In this document: positions 33,349 through 43,385 of the stretch, in pieces
How positions within the stretch are numbered: the stretch's first letter is position 1
How the letters are laid out: every line of letters begins with the position of its first letter
Assembly: GCA_040219515.1 (NCBI GenBank)
Contig: JAVJSI010000017.1
Span: 1-64,000, forward strand
Direction: 5' to 3'
Origin: Acidimicrobiales bacterium
GTDB taxonomy: Bacteria > Actinomycetota > Acidimicrobiia > Acidimicrobiales > Aldehydirespiratoraceae
Length of the DNA: 64,000 nucleotides
Made by a program: the position numbers and the translations under genes
The notes under the pieces: model-generated
Databases searched by the model: none
What the model was told of the DNA's origin: nothing
What the model saw: the letters and a program-made list of their open reading frames with translations, nothing else

Positions 33349-35838
33349 ATGGCGCTCGATCCGAATCGCTGGACGCTCAAGACCACCGAGGCATTCTCGG
33401 CGGCCACCGAAGCCGCCCGGGCCTCGTCGCATCCCGAGGTCGTTCCTGCGCACCTCCTCACCGCCCTGCTCGGCCAGCAGGAAGGCATCGTGCTGCCACT
33501 TCTCCACAAGGTGGGTGTCGACGTCCCGGCAGCTCGCAACAGTGCGGCCGACGCCCTCGCCACCCTGCCCCACGCCTACGGCTCCGACCCCCAGCTCTCG
33601 AAGGAGCTGCGCGAGGTGCTCGAGCAGGCCGACGTCGTGCGGGTCGACCTCACCGACGAGTACCTCTCCACCGAACACCTCCTGCTCGCGCTGAGCAACT
33701 CGATCGGTGTCGATCGCGAGCAGCTGCTCTTGGCGTTGCGCGAGGTGCGTGGCAGCCATCGGGTGACGAGCCAGACCCCGGAGAACGAGTACCAGGCCCT
33801 CGAACGCTTCGGGCGCGACCTGACCGAGGCGGCCCGTCTCGGCGAGCTCGACCCCGTGATCGGGCGTGACGACGAGATCCGGCGGGTCATCCGCGTGCTG
33901 TCACGGCGGACCAAGAACAATCCGGTGCTCATCGGCGAACCCGGGGTGGGCAAGACGGCCATCGTCGAGGGTCTCGCCAACCGCATCGTCGAGGGCGACA
34001 TCCCCGAGTCGTTGAAGAACAAGCGTCTGATCAGCCTCGACATCTCCTCGATGGTCGCCGGGGCCAAGTACCGCGGCGAGTTCGAGGAGCGACTCCAGTC
34101 GGTGCTCAAGGAGATCGAGGACGCCGACGGCGAGATCATCACGTTCGTCGACGAGATGCACACCGTCGTCGGCGCCGGCGGCGCTGAGGGTGCGATGGAC
34201 GCCGGCAACATGCTCAAGCCGATGCTCGCGCGGGGCAAGCTCCGTATGGTCGGCGCCACCACGCTCGACGAGTATCGCAAGTACGTCGAGAAGGACCCGG
34301 CGCTCGAGCGCCGGTTCCAACAGGTCATGGTCGAGCCGCCGTCGGTCGATGCCGCGATCGCCATCCTGCGCGGGCTCAAGGAGCGTTACGAGGTGCACCA
34401 CGGCGTCCGCATCCAGGACTCCGCCCTGGTGGCCGCGGCCGTGCTGAGCGATCGTTATCTCACCGGCCGGTTCCTGCCCGACAAGGCCATCGACCTGATC
34501 GACGAGGCGAGCGCATCGTTGCGCATCGAGATCGACTCGGTGCCGACCGAGATCGACGTGGTCGAGCGGCGCATCCGTCAGCTCGAGATCGAGCGTGTCG
34601 CCCTGGCGAAGGAGACCGACGCGGCGTCGGCCGAACGGCTCGAGGACCTCGATCGCGAACACGCGGACCTGAGCGAGTCGTTGGCCGGCCTCACCGCCAC
34701 CTGGCAGGCCGAGAAGGACGCCATCTCCGCGTTGCGCGATCTCAACGAGGAGCTCGACGTCGTGCGGGGCGAGGTCGAGCGCGAGAGCGACCTCGAGAAG
34801 GCCGCCGAGCTGCGCTACGGCCGCATTCCCGAACTCGAGCGCCGCTTCGAGGCCGCTCGGGAGGAACTCGACAAGATCCAGGCCGAGTCCTCGATGCTCA
34901 AGGAAGAGGTCGACGAGGAGGACATCGCCCAGGTCGTCAGCCGCTGGACCGGGGTGCCCGTCTCTCGCCTTCTGGAGGGAGAGGTGCAGAAGCTCGTGCG
35001 GCTCGAAGACCATCTGCACCTGCGGGTGGTGGGCCAGGACGACGCCGTGTCGGTGGTCGCGAACGCGATCCGACGCTCGCGGGCCGGCCTCGCCGACCCC
35101 AACCGACCGATCGGCAGCTTCCTGTTCCTCGGCCCCACCGGTGTCGGCAAGACCGAGCTGGCCCGTTCGCTGGCGGAGTTCCTGTTCGACGACGAGCGGG
35201 CGATGGTGCGCATCGACATGTCCGAATACATGGAGAAGCACTCGGTGAGTCGACTGATCGGTGCCCCGCCCGGCTATGTCGGCTACGACGAGGGCGGGCA
35301 GCTCACCGAGACGGTACGGCGGCGGCCCTACTCCGTCGTGCTGCTCGACGAGGTCGAGAAGGCCCACGGCGACGTGTTCAACGTGCTGCTGCAGCTGCTC
35401 GACGACGGTCGTCTCACCGACGGACAGGGCCGTACCGTCGACTTCTCCAACGTGGTGCTGATCATGACGTCGAATCTGCCGGGCAATCCGGAGGACTTCT
35501 TCCGTCCCGAGTTCGTCAACCGCATCGACGACATCGTGCGGTTCCGTTCGCTCACCGAGGAGGACCTCGTCGAGATCGTCGACATCCAGCTCGCCGGGCT
35601 CTCCGGGCGGCTGTCGACCCGTCGCCTCACGCTCGACGTGACCGACGACGCCAAGCAACTGTTGGCGGTCGAGGGATTCGACCCGGCGTTCGGTGCCCGG
35701 CCGCTCAAGCGGCTCATCCAGCGAGCGATCGGTGACCCGCTCGCCATCGCCATTCTCGAGGGAACCTACGAGGAAGGCGACCTCGTCACCGTCGACGTCG
35801 ACGGGCCGGCCGACGATCGCGAACTCAGCCTGCGCTGA
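33349..35838 (+). CDS. clpB: Disaggregase ClpB (Hsp100)
   Basis: 829-residue AAA+ disaggregase working with DnaK. The N-domain (1 to about 145) has two Clp repeats. NBD1 has Walker A GEPGVGKT and Walker [11 protein letters not shown] coiled-coil middle domain (about 405-510) is rich in Glu/Arg/Leu. NBD2 has GPTGVGKT and [11 protein letters not shown], and sensor GARPLKR ends it. The M-domain identifies ClpB rather than ClpC, although its length is slightly below the usual 850-860. The start follows CTGGAGGTC. HspR control through the upstream HAIR site links it to the dnaK operon. Confidence 0.93.
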   Translation: MALDPNRWTLKTTEAFSAATEAARASSHPEVVPAHLLTALLGQQEGIVLPLLHKVGVDVPAARNSAADALATLPHAYGSDPQLSKELREVLEQADVVRVDLTDEYLSTEHLLLALSNSIGVDREQLLLALREVRGSHRVTSQTPENEYQALERFGRDLTEAARLGELDPVIGRDDEIRRVIRVLSRRTKNNPVLIGEPGVGKTAIVEGLANRIVEGDIPESLKNKRLISLDISSMVAGAKYRGEFEERLQSVLKEIEDADGEIITFVDEMHTVVGAGGAEGAMDAGNMLKPMLARGKLRMVGATTLDEYRKYVEKDPALERRFQQVMVEPPSVDAAIAILRGLKERYEVHHGVRIQDSALVAAAVLSDRYLTGRFLPDKAIDLIDEASASLRIEIDSVPTEIDVVERRIRQLEIERVALAKETDAASAERLEDLDREHADLSESLAGLTATWQAEKDAISALRDLNEELDVVRGEVERESDLEKAAELRYGRIPELERRFEAAREELDKIQAESSMLKEEVDEEDIAQVVSRWTGVPVSRLLEGEVQKLVRLEDHLHLRVVGQDDAVSVVANAIRRSRAGLADPNRPIGSFLFLGPTGVGKTELARSLAEFLFDDERAMVRIDMSEYMEKHSVSRLIGAPPGYVGYDEGGQLTETVRRRPYSVVLLDEVEKAHGDVFNVLLQLLDDGRLTDGQGRTVDFSNVVLIMTSNLPGNPEDFFRPEFVNRIDDIVRFRSLTEEDLVEIVDIQLAGLSGRLSTRRLTLDVTDDAKQLLAVEGFDPAFGARPLKRLIQRAIGDPLAIAILEGTYEEGDLVTVDVDGPADDRELSLR

Positions 35839-35877
35839 ACCTGCACCTCACCTGACCTTTCCGCCCTTGACCGTGCT

Positions 35878-35896
35878 GCCCACCGGGGAGGTGGGC
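35878..35896. terminator. Hairpin after clpB
   Basis: GCCCACC-GGGGA-GGTGGGC, a 7-bp stem in the 121-bp gap between clpB and the next gene. No T-run follows, so it may act as a weak terminator or a leader structure. Confidence 0.4.
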
Positions 35897-35959
35897 GGAG
35901 CATCACCCTCCGTGGGCCTGGGGACAACTACGTTCCGTAATGGAGTACGGGAGAGTGAT

Positions 35960-37654
35960 GTGAGACCACGACAGTTGTGGAAACTGCTGTCCGGTGTCGC
36001 CTTGCTCGTCACCGGTTTCGTGTTCGGCGCCTCGGCGCCGGCGGGGGCCACGACGGGAGGGTGCACCGGCGACATCGTCGTCGCGCTCGACGTCGCGGTC
36101 TGGTCGCGCTCCGGCCACGACACCTATGGCTTCACTCTCCGTGACCCGCTGCCGGCCGGTGAGTGGCGTGTGGGCGCCGCGTCGTCCGACGCCTACGTCG
36201 GTCGCGGCGCGAGCGACCAGACACACGAACAGTGGCTGCTCGACATCACCGACCATGTCGTGCTCGGCCCGACCACCGATCTTCGCGACGGGGTCGACGC
36301 CGCGAGCGTCACCGACGACCTCGGCACGTTCGTCTCGTCGAGCGGCGTCACCCACTTCACGGTGCGTCACTCGGCGCCGAGCACACCGTCGGGCACGAAC
36401 TCGGTCACCGCCGACTGCGTGTCGTTCACGCGTGTCGCCCCGACCCCCACGACGACCACGGTGCCGTCCACGACGGTGCCGTCCACGACGGTGCCGACCA
36501 CGACGGTGCCGACCACGACGGTGCCGACCACGACGGTGCCGACCACGACGGTGCCGACGACCACGGTGCCGACCACGACGGTGCCGTCCACGACGGTGCC
36601 CGCGTTGGGTCCGGTGCCCGGTGCCACCCCGACCGTGCCTCCACCGTCGACGACGGTGCTCGGGCCGGCGGCGTTGCGCGCCTCCGCGGTGGTCGACTGC
36701 GCGGCCGACAGTGTCCACGTACTCCTCGGCAACCAGGGTGACCTCGGTGCCACGGTCGACGTCGCGCTGCCGATGGCGGCGATCGAGGCGGGCCTCCGCA
36801 TCGACGGGGGCGCCCTCACCACCACCACGCTCGACATCGGCGACCTCGAAGGCCCCACCGAGGTGCACGTCTCCGACTCGACATCGGGCGCGACCTATCT
36901 GCTCACCCCGGTCGACATCGACTGTGACGATCCCGCGCGGCCCACCGCAGCCACGGTGCTCGACTGTGCCGCCGACGTACTCGTGGTCGTCCTGGGCAAC
37001 GACGCCGGCGACCCGGCGAGGCTCACCGTCTTCCACGAGCGCGTGGCGATGGTGGCACAACGCGAGGTGGCGGTCGGCGACGTCCTCCAGATCGAGGTGC
37101 CGCTCGACGGCGCGTCGAGCGTGCCGATACGCGTGGTCGACGACGACGGCACCGATGTCATGCGGGTCGAGGTCGACAACGTCTGTGCCCCGCCGGCCGA
37201 GGCCGATCCGGATGCCGGCAGCGATTCCGCCGACACCGGTGGTGCCGGTACGAACGGCGACATCGACTGTGCGACCTCGGCACGCTCGGCCCCGCCTTGC
37301 GCGGAGGTACGGGTCATGGTCTCGCCGGATTGCCCCGCGTCGCTCGCCGATGTGTCGATCCGCAGAGACGGCATCGGGCGCGAGCGCTTCGTGGTGCTGG
37401 TCGACGGTGCGGTGGCCGGAGTTGTCGCCATCGACGGGTCCGGTGAACGCACCATCCCGGTGTCCCTCGGCTCGGCCGATGCCGAGCTCACCGTTTCACG
37501 CTCGATGGTGGTCGAACCGATCGTCATCGGCACGCTCAGATGCGGGTCGAACGACGGGCGGGCCGGTCCGGTTGCCGCCGCGCTCGTGGTCTTCGCCGTG
37601 CTGTCCACGGCGGCCGGCGTGGCGCCCTGGCCGGTCAAGCTCACCTGGCCCTGA
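35960..37654 (+). CDS. Secreted/cell-surface protein with Thr-rich linker
   Basis: 564 residues, no named family. A signal peptide (about 1-30, ending APAGA) precedes an N-terminal domain (about 31-155) bounded by cysteines, containing PAGEWRVGAASSDAYVGRG. A linker of tandem VPTTT/VPSTT pentads (about 168-213) leads to an Asp/Cys-containing beta-rich region (about 230-540) that repeats motifs of the form (V/L)DCAADxxxVxLGN twice (near 244 and 333). The last residues form a hydrophobic segment (about 535-558) that could anchor it. GTG 35960 follows GGGAGAG. A similar N-terminal domain occurs in the next gene. Confidence 0.75.
   Translation: MRPRQLWKLLSGVALLVTGFVFGASAPAGATTGGCTGDIVVALDVAVWSRSGHDTYGFTLRDPLPAGEWRVGAASSDAYVGRGASDQTHEQWLLDITDHVVLGPTTDLRDGVDAASVTDDLGTFVSSSGVTHFTVRHSAPSTPSGTNSVTADCVSFTRVAPTPTTTTVPSTTVPSTTVPTTTVPTTTVPTTTVPTTTVPTTTVPTTTVPSTTVPALGPVPGATPTVPPPSTTVLGPAALRASAVVDCAADSVHVLLGNQGDLGATVDVALPMAAIEAGLRIDGGALTTTTLDIGDLEGPTEVHVSDSTSGATYLLTPVDIDCDDPARPTAATVLDCAADVLVVVLGNDAGDPARLTVFHERVAMVAQREVAVGDVLQIEVPLDGASSVPIRVVDDDGTDVMRVEVDNVCAPPAEADPDAGSDSADTGGAGTNGDIDCATSARSAPPCAEVRVMVSPDCPASLADVSIRRDGIGRERFVVLVDGAVAGVVAIDGSGERTIPVSLGSADAELTVSRSMVVEPIVIGTLRCGSNDGRAGPVAAALVVFAVLSTAAGVAPWPVKLTWP
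36461..36600 (+). repeat. 15-bp tandem repeat encoding V-P-T/S-T-T
   Basis: About nine copies of a 15-bp unit of the form GTGCCGACCACGACG, with two versions (ACC or TCC at the third codon). It codes the extended linker of the secreted protein, and copy number is likely variable between strains. Confidence 0.9.
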
Positions 37655-37656
37655 CC

Positions 37657-37689
37657 GGCGGCGACGGGAACATTCCCCGGATCGCCGCC
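37657..37689 (+). terminator. Hairpin after the Thr-linker protein gene
   Basis: GGCGGCGA (37657-37664) pairs with TCGCCGCC (37682-37689), with an inner CGGG/CCCG stem. It directly follows the stop codon. There is no T-run, so termination is probable but not certain. Confidence 0.5.
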
Positions 37690-37853
37690 AATGATGGTGC
37701 AAGCGGCCTATTGTTACGACACTCCAGGCGCTCGTAGCCTGGCATCACGGGGAGGCAGTGACCCGTCGGACTGCATTGGTCGCTTTGTCCGGCGGTGAGC
37801 CAGAGCGAAACCGGCCCCTGTCCAGGCAATTCTCCTCTGAGAGGTCGGTTTCC

Positions 37854-38660
37854 ATGTCCACCCGTTTGAAGCTCTTCACCTCGCTGGCCGTCATCGCCGC
37901 CATGCTCGTGGTGCCGACGACGATCAGTTCGGCGCAGGACTCCGGCGTTCCGACCTGCTCGGGGGCCGAGCAGGTCATCGCGTTCCCCAATGTCGGCTTC
38001 AACGCCGGAGCAGCCGCGACGATCGTGGCCGGCAACAGCGGATACGACCGCTCCAAGACCGTCAGCGCCGCAATCCCCGCGGGAGAGTACGCAGTGATCG
38101 CCGCCAGTCTCGACTGGTACACCGGCCGATCCGGTACCGCTCTCCAGGCGTTCGAACAGTACGTGCTCGAGTTCATCGATGCCGACGGCGACATCATCGC
38201 AACCACCGGTCTGACCGCCGACCTCGAGGACTTCGTCGAGCAAGCGAGCTGGACCGGTTCCGTTGGCACGGTCGTCCTCGACCGCGATGCGGTGGCGGTG
38301 ACGGCAAGCCACGCCTATCAGAACGACGCCGCGGTCAAGGCGATCGGTGAGGCCCAGTCGGTCCAGCCGTCCTGCTTCGGTGTCACGAACCTGAACCCGA
38401 CCACGACGACGAGCAGCACGACGTCCACGACCACCACGGTCGTCGACCCGCCGAGCAGCAGCTCCACGACGGTGGCACCGACGACCACGGTGATCGAGCC
38501 CCCGTCCAGCAGCTCCACGACCGTGGCGCCCACCACCACTTCCGGGGGTGGCGGGATCGCATCCACAACCACCACCACGGTGGCCACGGAGGTCCTACCC
38601 GAAGTGCAGGAGATGCCCGACCCCACACCGGTCGCCGCGAACCCCAGCTTCACCGGCTGA
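37854..38660 (+). CDS. Secreted protein with Thr/Ser/Pro-rich C-terminus
   Basis: 268 residues. Signal peptide (about 1-28, MSTRLKLF then a hydrophobic stretch ending SSAQ). The folded domain (about 32-180) is bounded by Cys residues and contains IPAGEYAVIAASLDWYTGR, which aligns with PAGEWRVGAASSDAYVGRG of the preceding gene. A long low-complexity tail of Thr, Ser and Pro (about 184-250) ends in an acidic segment; no sortase motif or anchor is visible. ATG 37854 was chosen because it starts the signal peptide; GTG 37758 would add an unlikely polar extension. The 164 bp before it look structured. Confidence 0.75.
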   Translation: MSTRLKLFTSLAVIAAMLVVPTTISSAQDSGVPTCSGAEQVIAFPNVGFNAGAAATIVAGNSGYDRSKTVSAAIPAGEYAVIAASLDWYTGRSGTALQAFEQYVLEFIDADGDIIATTGLTADLEDFVEQASWTGSVGTVVLDRDAVAVTASHAYQNDAAVKAIGEAQSVQPSCFGVTNLNPTTTTSSTTSTTTTVVDPPSSSSTTVAPTTTVIEPPSSSSTTVAPTTTSGGGGIASTTTTTVATEVLPEVQEMPDPTPVAANPSFTG

Positions 38661-38717
38661 CCCAAGGGTGGCCGGGGGCGAACCGGTTGCCGAGAGAACG
38701 CACCCTGGACAGCACGG

Positions 38718-38737
38718 GGCGGGGCGCAGGCCCCGCC
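38718..38737 (+). terminator. Intrinsic terminator before purA
   Basis: GGCGGGGC-GCAG-GCCCCGCC followed by TCTT. It closes the transcript of the secreted-protein gene. Confidence 0.75.
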
Positions 38738-38824
38738 TCTTGCGCGTCATGCGGGCGCGTGCCTCAGCAGAGACTGCGTTCCCGGACATCATCGGCGGGC
38801 GTGGCGGCTACTCTTTCCCGGTAA

Positions 38825-40129
<1,305 letters not shown>

Positions 40130-40148
40130 GCCGCGGGCGCGAGGAAGG

Positions 40149-40715
40149 TCAGCCGAACGGCTGGCTCCAATCGATCGGAGGAGCGACACCGTCGGCGGGC
40201 TGTTCTCCGGCGTCACTCCCGCCCGGTACCCCACCGGGCGATGCCGCGGTGGACGGCGAATTGTTGTCGAAGGAATTGTTGTCGAAGGAATTGTTGTCGA
40301 GGGCACCGTTGTCGAACGGGTCGTTGTTGAACACGTCGTTGAGTTCGGCGGCGATGGCGGCTCCGTCGCTGGCCACCGGCGTCGGCACCGGTACGCGTTC
40401 GAGATCCTCGTCGGTGGGTGCCAGCGGGTCGTTCAGTATCGGGTCGCCCTCACCGGCGGCCCCGGCGGTTGTCCGCTTGCGTCGTTCGTCCCAGGCCTTG
40501 ACCCGGCGGCGAACGTCACGCTTCGCCATCTCGGGGCGCGCGCCCTGGTGGCGCACGCCGCCGGCGACCATCGCGCATTCCTTGCAGAGCGGGCGCCTGG
40601 CGCCGAAGGGATACACCAGACAGAGTTCGCAGTACTCGAAGCCACAACGACGACAGAGGTTCTCAGCCGTCTCGAAGCTGTGGTCCTGGCAGAGGCCGGT
40701 GAGTTCGGCAGTCAC
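40149..40715 (-). CDS. Zinc-finger (B-box-like) protein with Asn-rich repeats
   Basis: 188 residues. The first 45 contain seven cysteines and a histidine in a CxxH...CxxC...CxxC...CxxC order (C-Q-D-H, CRRCGFEYCELC, CKEC), a treble-clef or B-box-like zinc site. A basic segment follows (RRRVKAWDERRKR). The rest is acidic and disordered, with five pentads of the type FDNNS, and it ends Trp-Ser-Gln-Pro-Phe-Gly. GTG 40715 follows AAGGAGAC. It sits on the opposite strand between purA and purB. I do not recognise a function; it may be an adaptor or nucleic-acid-binding protein. Confidence 0.75.
   Translation of the reverse strand: MTAELTGLCQDHSFETAENLCRRCGFEYCELCLVYPFGARRPLCKECAMVAGGVRHQGARPEMAKRDVRRRVKAWDERRKRTTAGAAGEGDPILNDPLAPTDEDLERVPVPTPVASDGAAIAAELNDVFNNDPFDNGALDNNSFDNNSFDNNSPSTAASPGGVPGGSDAGEQPADGVAPPIDWSQPFG
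40258..40332 (-). repeat. 15-bp tandem repeat in the zinc-finger gene
   Basis: Five 15-bp units; the first three are nearly identical (GAATTGTTGTCGAAG on plus), then two diverged. They encode the pentads FNNDP, FDNGA, LDNNS, FDNNS, FDNNS on the minus strand. Confidence 0.85.
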
Positions 40716-40802
40716 GAAGCAGTCTCCTTGCAGTCTCCTAGTCCCGTCGGCACATACCCACGACTTCTTGATGAGTCGAACGACCAGTGAAAGGGTCGCA
40801 CT

Positions 40803-42221
40803 GTGACGGTCATGTCCAACCTCCTGTCCGAGCGCTATGCCAGCGAGGCGATGAACGAGATCTGGTCGCCCGAACGAAAGATCGTGCAGGAGCGCCGGCT
40901 CTGGCTCGCCGTGCTGCGAGCGCAGGCCGAGCTCGGCGTCGAGGTTCCTGCCGGCGTGATCGACGACTACGAGGCGGTGATCGATGACGTCGACCTGGAC
41001 TCCATCGCTCGCCGCGAGGCGGTCACCCGCCACGACGTGAAGGCGCGGATCGAGGAGTTCTGTGCCCTTGCCGGGCACGAACACATTCATCGGGGGATGA
41101 CCTCGCGAGACCTCACCGAGAACGTCGAGCAGCTGCAGGTGCGCGAGGCACTCACCCTCGTACGCGACCGTCTCGTCGCCGTGCTCGCGCGGGTCGGCGG
41201 CCTCGCGGCGTCGCACGCCGATCGGGTGATGGTCGCCCGCACCCACAACGTGTCGGCCCAGGCCACCACACTCGGAAAGCGTTTCGCCGATGTCGCCGAG
41301 GAGTTGATGATCGGCCTCGAGCGGGTCGAGGAGTTGCTGGCCCGCTATCCCCTCAGGGGGATCAAGGGGCCGGTGGGCACGCGGCTCGATCAGCTCGACC
41401 TGCTCGGCGACCCGGCCAAGGTCGATGCGCTCGAGGCGGCCGTCGCCCGGCATCTCGGGTTCGCCCGGGTGCTCGACAGTGTCGGTCAGGTCTACCCGAG
41501 GTCGCTCGACCTCGACGTGGTGTCGGCCCTCGTGCAGGCGGTGTCGGCGCCGTCCAGCGCGACCACCACGCTGCGCCTCATGGCCGGACAGGAGTTGGCG
41601 ACCGAGGGGTTCCGCCCCGGACAGGTCGGCTCCACCGCCATGCCCCACAAGATGAACGCGCGCAGCGCCGAGCGGGTCGGCGCGCTGCGCACCGTGCTCG
41701 ACGGGTATCTCACGATGGCCGCGGGGCTGGCCGGTCGGCAGTGGAACGAGGGCGACGTGAGCTGCAGTGCGGTGCGACGGATCATGTTGCCCGACGCCTT
41801 CCTCGCCACCGACGGACTCCTTCAGACCGCGCTCGTGGTCTTCGAGGAACTCGGTGTCTTTCCCGCGGTGATCGAAGCCGAGCTGGCCCGCGACCTGCCG
41901 TTCCTCGCGACCACGAGGGTGTTGACGGCGGCCGTGGACCGCGGGCTCGGCCGCGAGGTCGCCCACGAACTGGTGAAGGAACACGCCGTGGCGGCCGCCC
42001 TCGATCGACGCGAGATGTCCGGCGCGCCCGGGCTGATCGATCGGCTGGCCGGCGACGCGAGGCTCCCGCTCGATCGCGCCGACATCGAGGCGCTTCTCGC
42101 CGACCCCACCGCGTTCACGGGCACCGCCGTCGATCAGGTGCGGCGCATCGTCGACCGGGTCGACGCCGTCGTGGCCCGACACCCCGAGGCGGCCGCGGCC
42201 GTCTCCGAGGTGAGGGTCTAG
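40803..42221 (+). CDS. purB: Adenylosuccinate lyase
   Basis: 472-residue homotetrameric lyase of the fumarase/aspartase superfamily, acting at two steps of purine synthesis (SAICAR and adenylosuccinate cleavage). The superfamily signature GSTAMPHKMNARSAE (about 278-292) contains the catalytic serine loop, and TSRDLTENVEQLQ and ARTHNVSAQATT are the other conserved regions. Length agrees with actinobacterial PurB. The GTG start is placed by the conserved MSNLLSERYAS N-terminus. The zinc-finger gene is divergent from it with an 87-bp gap, which must hold both promoters. Confidence 0.96.
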   Translation: MTVMSNLLSERYASEAMNEIWSPERKIVQERRLWLAVLRAQAELGVEVPAGVIDDYEAVIDDVDLDSIARREAVTRHDVKARIEEFCALAGHEHIHRGMTSRDLTENVEQLQVREALTLVRDRLVAVLARVGGLAASHADRVMVARTHNVSAQATTLGKRFADVAEELMIGLERVEELLARYPLRGIKGPVGTRLDQLDLLGDPAKVDALEAAVARHLGFARVLDSVGQVYPRSLDLDVVSALVQAVSAPSSATTTLRLMAGQELATEGFRPGQVGSTAMPHKMNARSAERVGALRTVLDGYLTMAAGLAGRQWNEGDVSCSAVRRIMLPDAFLATDGLLQTALVVFEELGVFPAVIEAELARDLPFLATTRVLTAAVDRGLGREVAHELVKEHAVAAALDRREMSGAPGLIDRLAGDARLPLDRADIEALLADPTAFTGTAVDQVRRIVDRVDAVVARHPEAAAAVSEVRV

Positions 42222-42237
42222 AAAGCGATGGGCGGGT

Positions 42238-42642
42238 TCAGCCCGCTCGGCTGATGCCGGCGCGTTTCAGGATCGCGGCCGGAACGCCCACCTCGCGCCA
42301 GGCGGCGTAGCTGATGCCCTTGCGTTCGCCGTAGCCCTTGGCCGCGTCGACGAAACCGTCCTCGAGCGCGGACAGGTCGACGGTGGTCTCGGCTGAAGCG
42401 ATCGCTTCGGTGAGGTCGAGCCGTTCCTGCACAAGTTGGAGTCGGGTCATGGGGTCGGCCTCGTCGAGGCTCGCCTCGATCTTGGCCAGACGGGCGCGCA
42501 TCGATTCGGGGGTGCGCTTGCGGCCACGCTTCGGGCGGTGCGCCTCGAGCGCTTCGAGATAGCCGCGTACGGCACGCCCCTGGGCGCGTCCTTCGGCCAA
42601 AGCCGCCTTGTGGGACTCGGTCATTTCCTTGCGGGGGGCCAT
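42238..42642 (-). CDS. Small basic helical protein, unknown function
   Basis: 134 residues with no recognised family. The first 50 are highly basic (HRPKRGRKRTPESMRARL), suggesting nucleic-acid binding. A helical, possibly coiled-coil segment follows (about 50-95), and the end has GISYAAWREVGVPAAILKRAGI, in which Trp and paired helices resemble a small HTH-like unit. ATG 42642 is preferred: AAGGA lies about seven bases before it, and codons further upstream in the same open frame have much lower GC at third positions than the gene itself. It converges with purB and is divergent from pyrE. Confidence 0.65.
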   Translation of the reverse strand: MAPRKEMTESHKAALAEGRAQGRAVRGYLEALEAHRPKRGRKRTPESMRARLAKIEASLDEADPMTRLQLVQERLDLTEAIASAETTVDLSALEDGFVDAAKGYGERKGISYAAWREVGVPAAILKRAGISRAG

Positions 42643-42801
42643 CAAATGTCCTTCGCTTTCCTTGGAGTTCATCGCCGAATGAGACGCCACCACGCCCTCG
42701 AACATATCGTCGAGAAGCACACGAGTCTCGTCGCGGATTGGGTCAATTGGCGATGTCTCCATTTCGCCGAGTGTCCGATCAGAGGACCATTTCCGCCGGG
42801 C

Positions 42802-42807
42802 TAGCAT
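42802..42807 (+). promoter_or_regulatory. -10 hexamer of the pyrE promoter
   Basis: TAGCAT ends 7 nt before the pyrE ATG, with no ribosome site between: an apparent leaderless promoter. Confidence 0.6.
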
Positions 42808-42814
42808 CGGCGCC

Positions 42815-43360
42815 ATGGTCTCCGCTGCGTTGCTCGCCCACCTGAAGGAACACTCCGTTCGAGAGGGCGACTTCACCCTCAAGTCCGGTCAGAAGAGCCG
42901 CTGGTTCATCGACTCGAAACAGACCGCGTGTCGGCCCGACGGCGTCATCGCCATCACCGATGCGGCGCTCGACGTCATTCCCGCCGAGGCGACGGCGATC
43001 GGTGGACTCACCATGGGCGCCGATCCGGTGGCATTCGGCATCGCGGCGGTTGCGGCCACCCGCGGCCGCGACCTGCGGTCCTTCTCGATCCGCAAGGAGG
43101 CGAAGGGCCACGGGGTCACCGGCCGCCTGGCCGGAGCGCTGCTCGAGGGCGACAAGGTGGTCATCACCGAGGACACGGTCACCCGGGGGATCTCGCCGCT
43201 CGAGGCGGTGACGGCGGTCCGCGAGCTCGGGGCCGAGCCGATCCTCATCATGGCGATCGTCGACCGGGGCGGTACCTGCGCGGCGATGGCCGCCGAGGTG
43301 GGTGTCCCCTTCACCGCTCTGGTCACGGCCCCGGACCTCGGCTTCGACTACGGCGACTGA
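42815..43360 (+). CDS. pyrE: Orotate phosphoribosyltransferase
   Basis: 181-residue enzyme of UMP synthesis. The PRPP-binding motif is VVITEDTVTRGISP (about 115-128); FTLKSGQKSRWFIDSK and FSIRKEAKGHG form the orotate and flexible-loop regions. Slightly shorter than E. coli PyrE (213), typical of the short bacterial type. A TAGCAT hexamer sits 7 nt before the ATG. It is followed 25 bp later by the malic enzyme gene, which has its own -10-like hexamer, so common transcription is possible but not required. Confidence 0.94.
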   Translation: MVSAALLAHLKEHSVREGDFTLKSGQKSRWFIDSKQTACRPDGVIAITDAALDVIPAEATAIGGLTMGADPVAFGIAAVAATRGRDLRSFSIRKEAKGHGVTGRLAGALLEGDKVVITEDTVTRGISPLEAVTAVRELGAEPILIMAIVDRGGTCAAMAAEVGVPFTALVTAPDLGFDYGD

Positions 43361-43385
43361 CCTCGGCGCGGATAGCGTTCGCCCC

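Noticed and set aside
36461-36600. Regular short repeats that could suggest a CRISPR-like array
   Set aside because: The unit is 15 bp, has no spacers, stays in frame and encodes VPTTT pentads of a linker.
37746-37853. c-di-GMP, c-di-AMP or cobalamin riboswitch upstream of the second secreted protein
   Set aside because: Key consensus elements (for example GGGCAAACC with GACGCAAAGCC, or the B12 box) could not be found.
42643-42762. Longer version of the basic protein starting at 42762
   Set aside because: The extra codons have low GC at third positions and no ribosome site, whereas ATG 42642 has AAGGA at good spacing.
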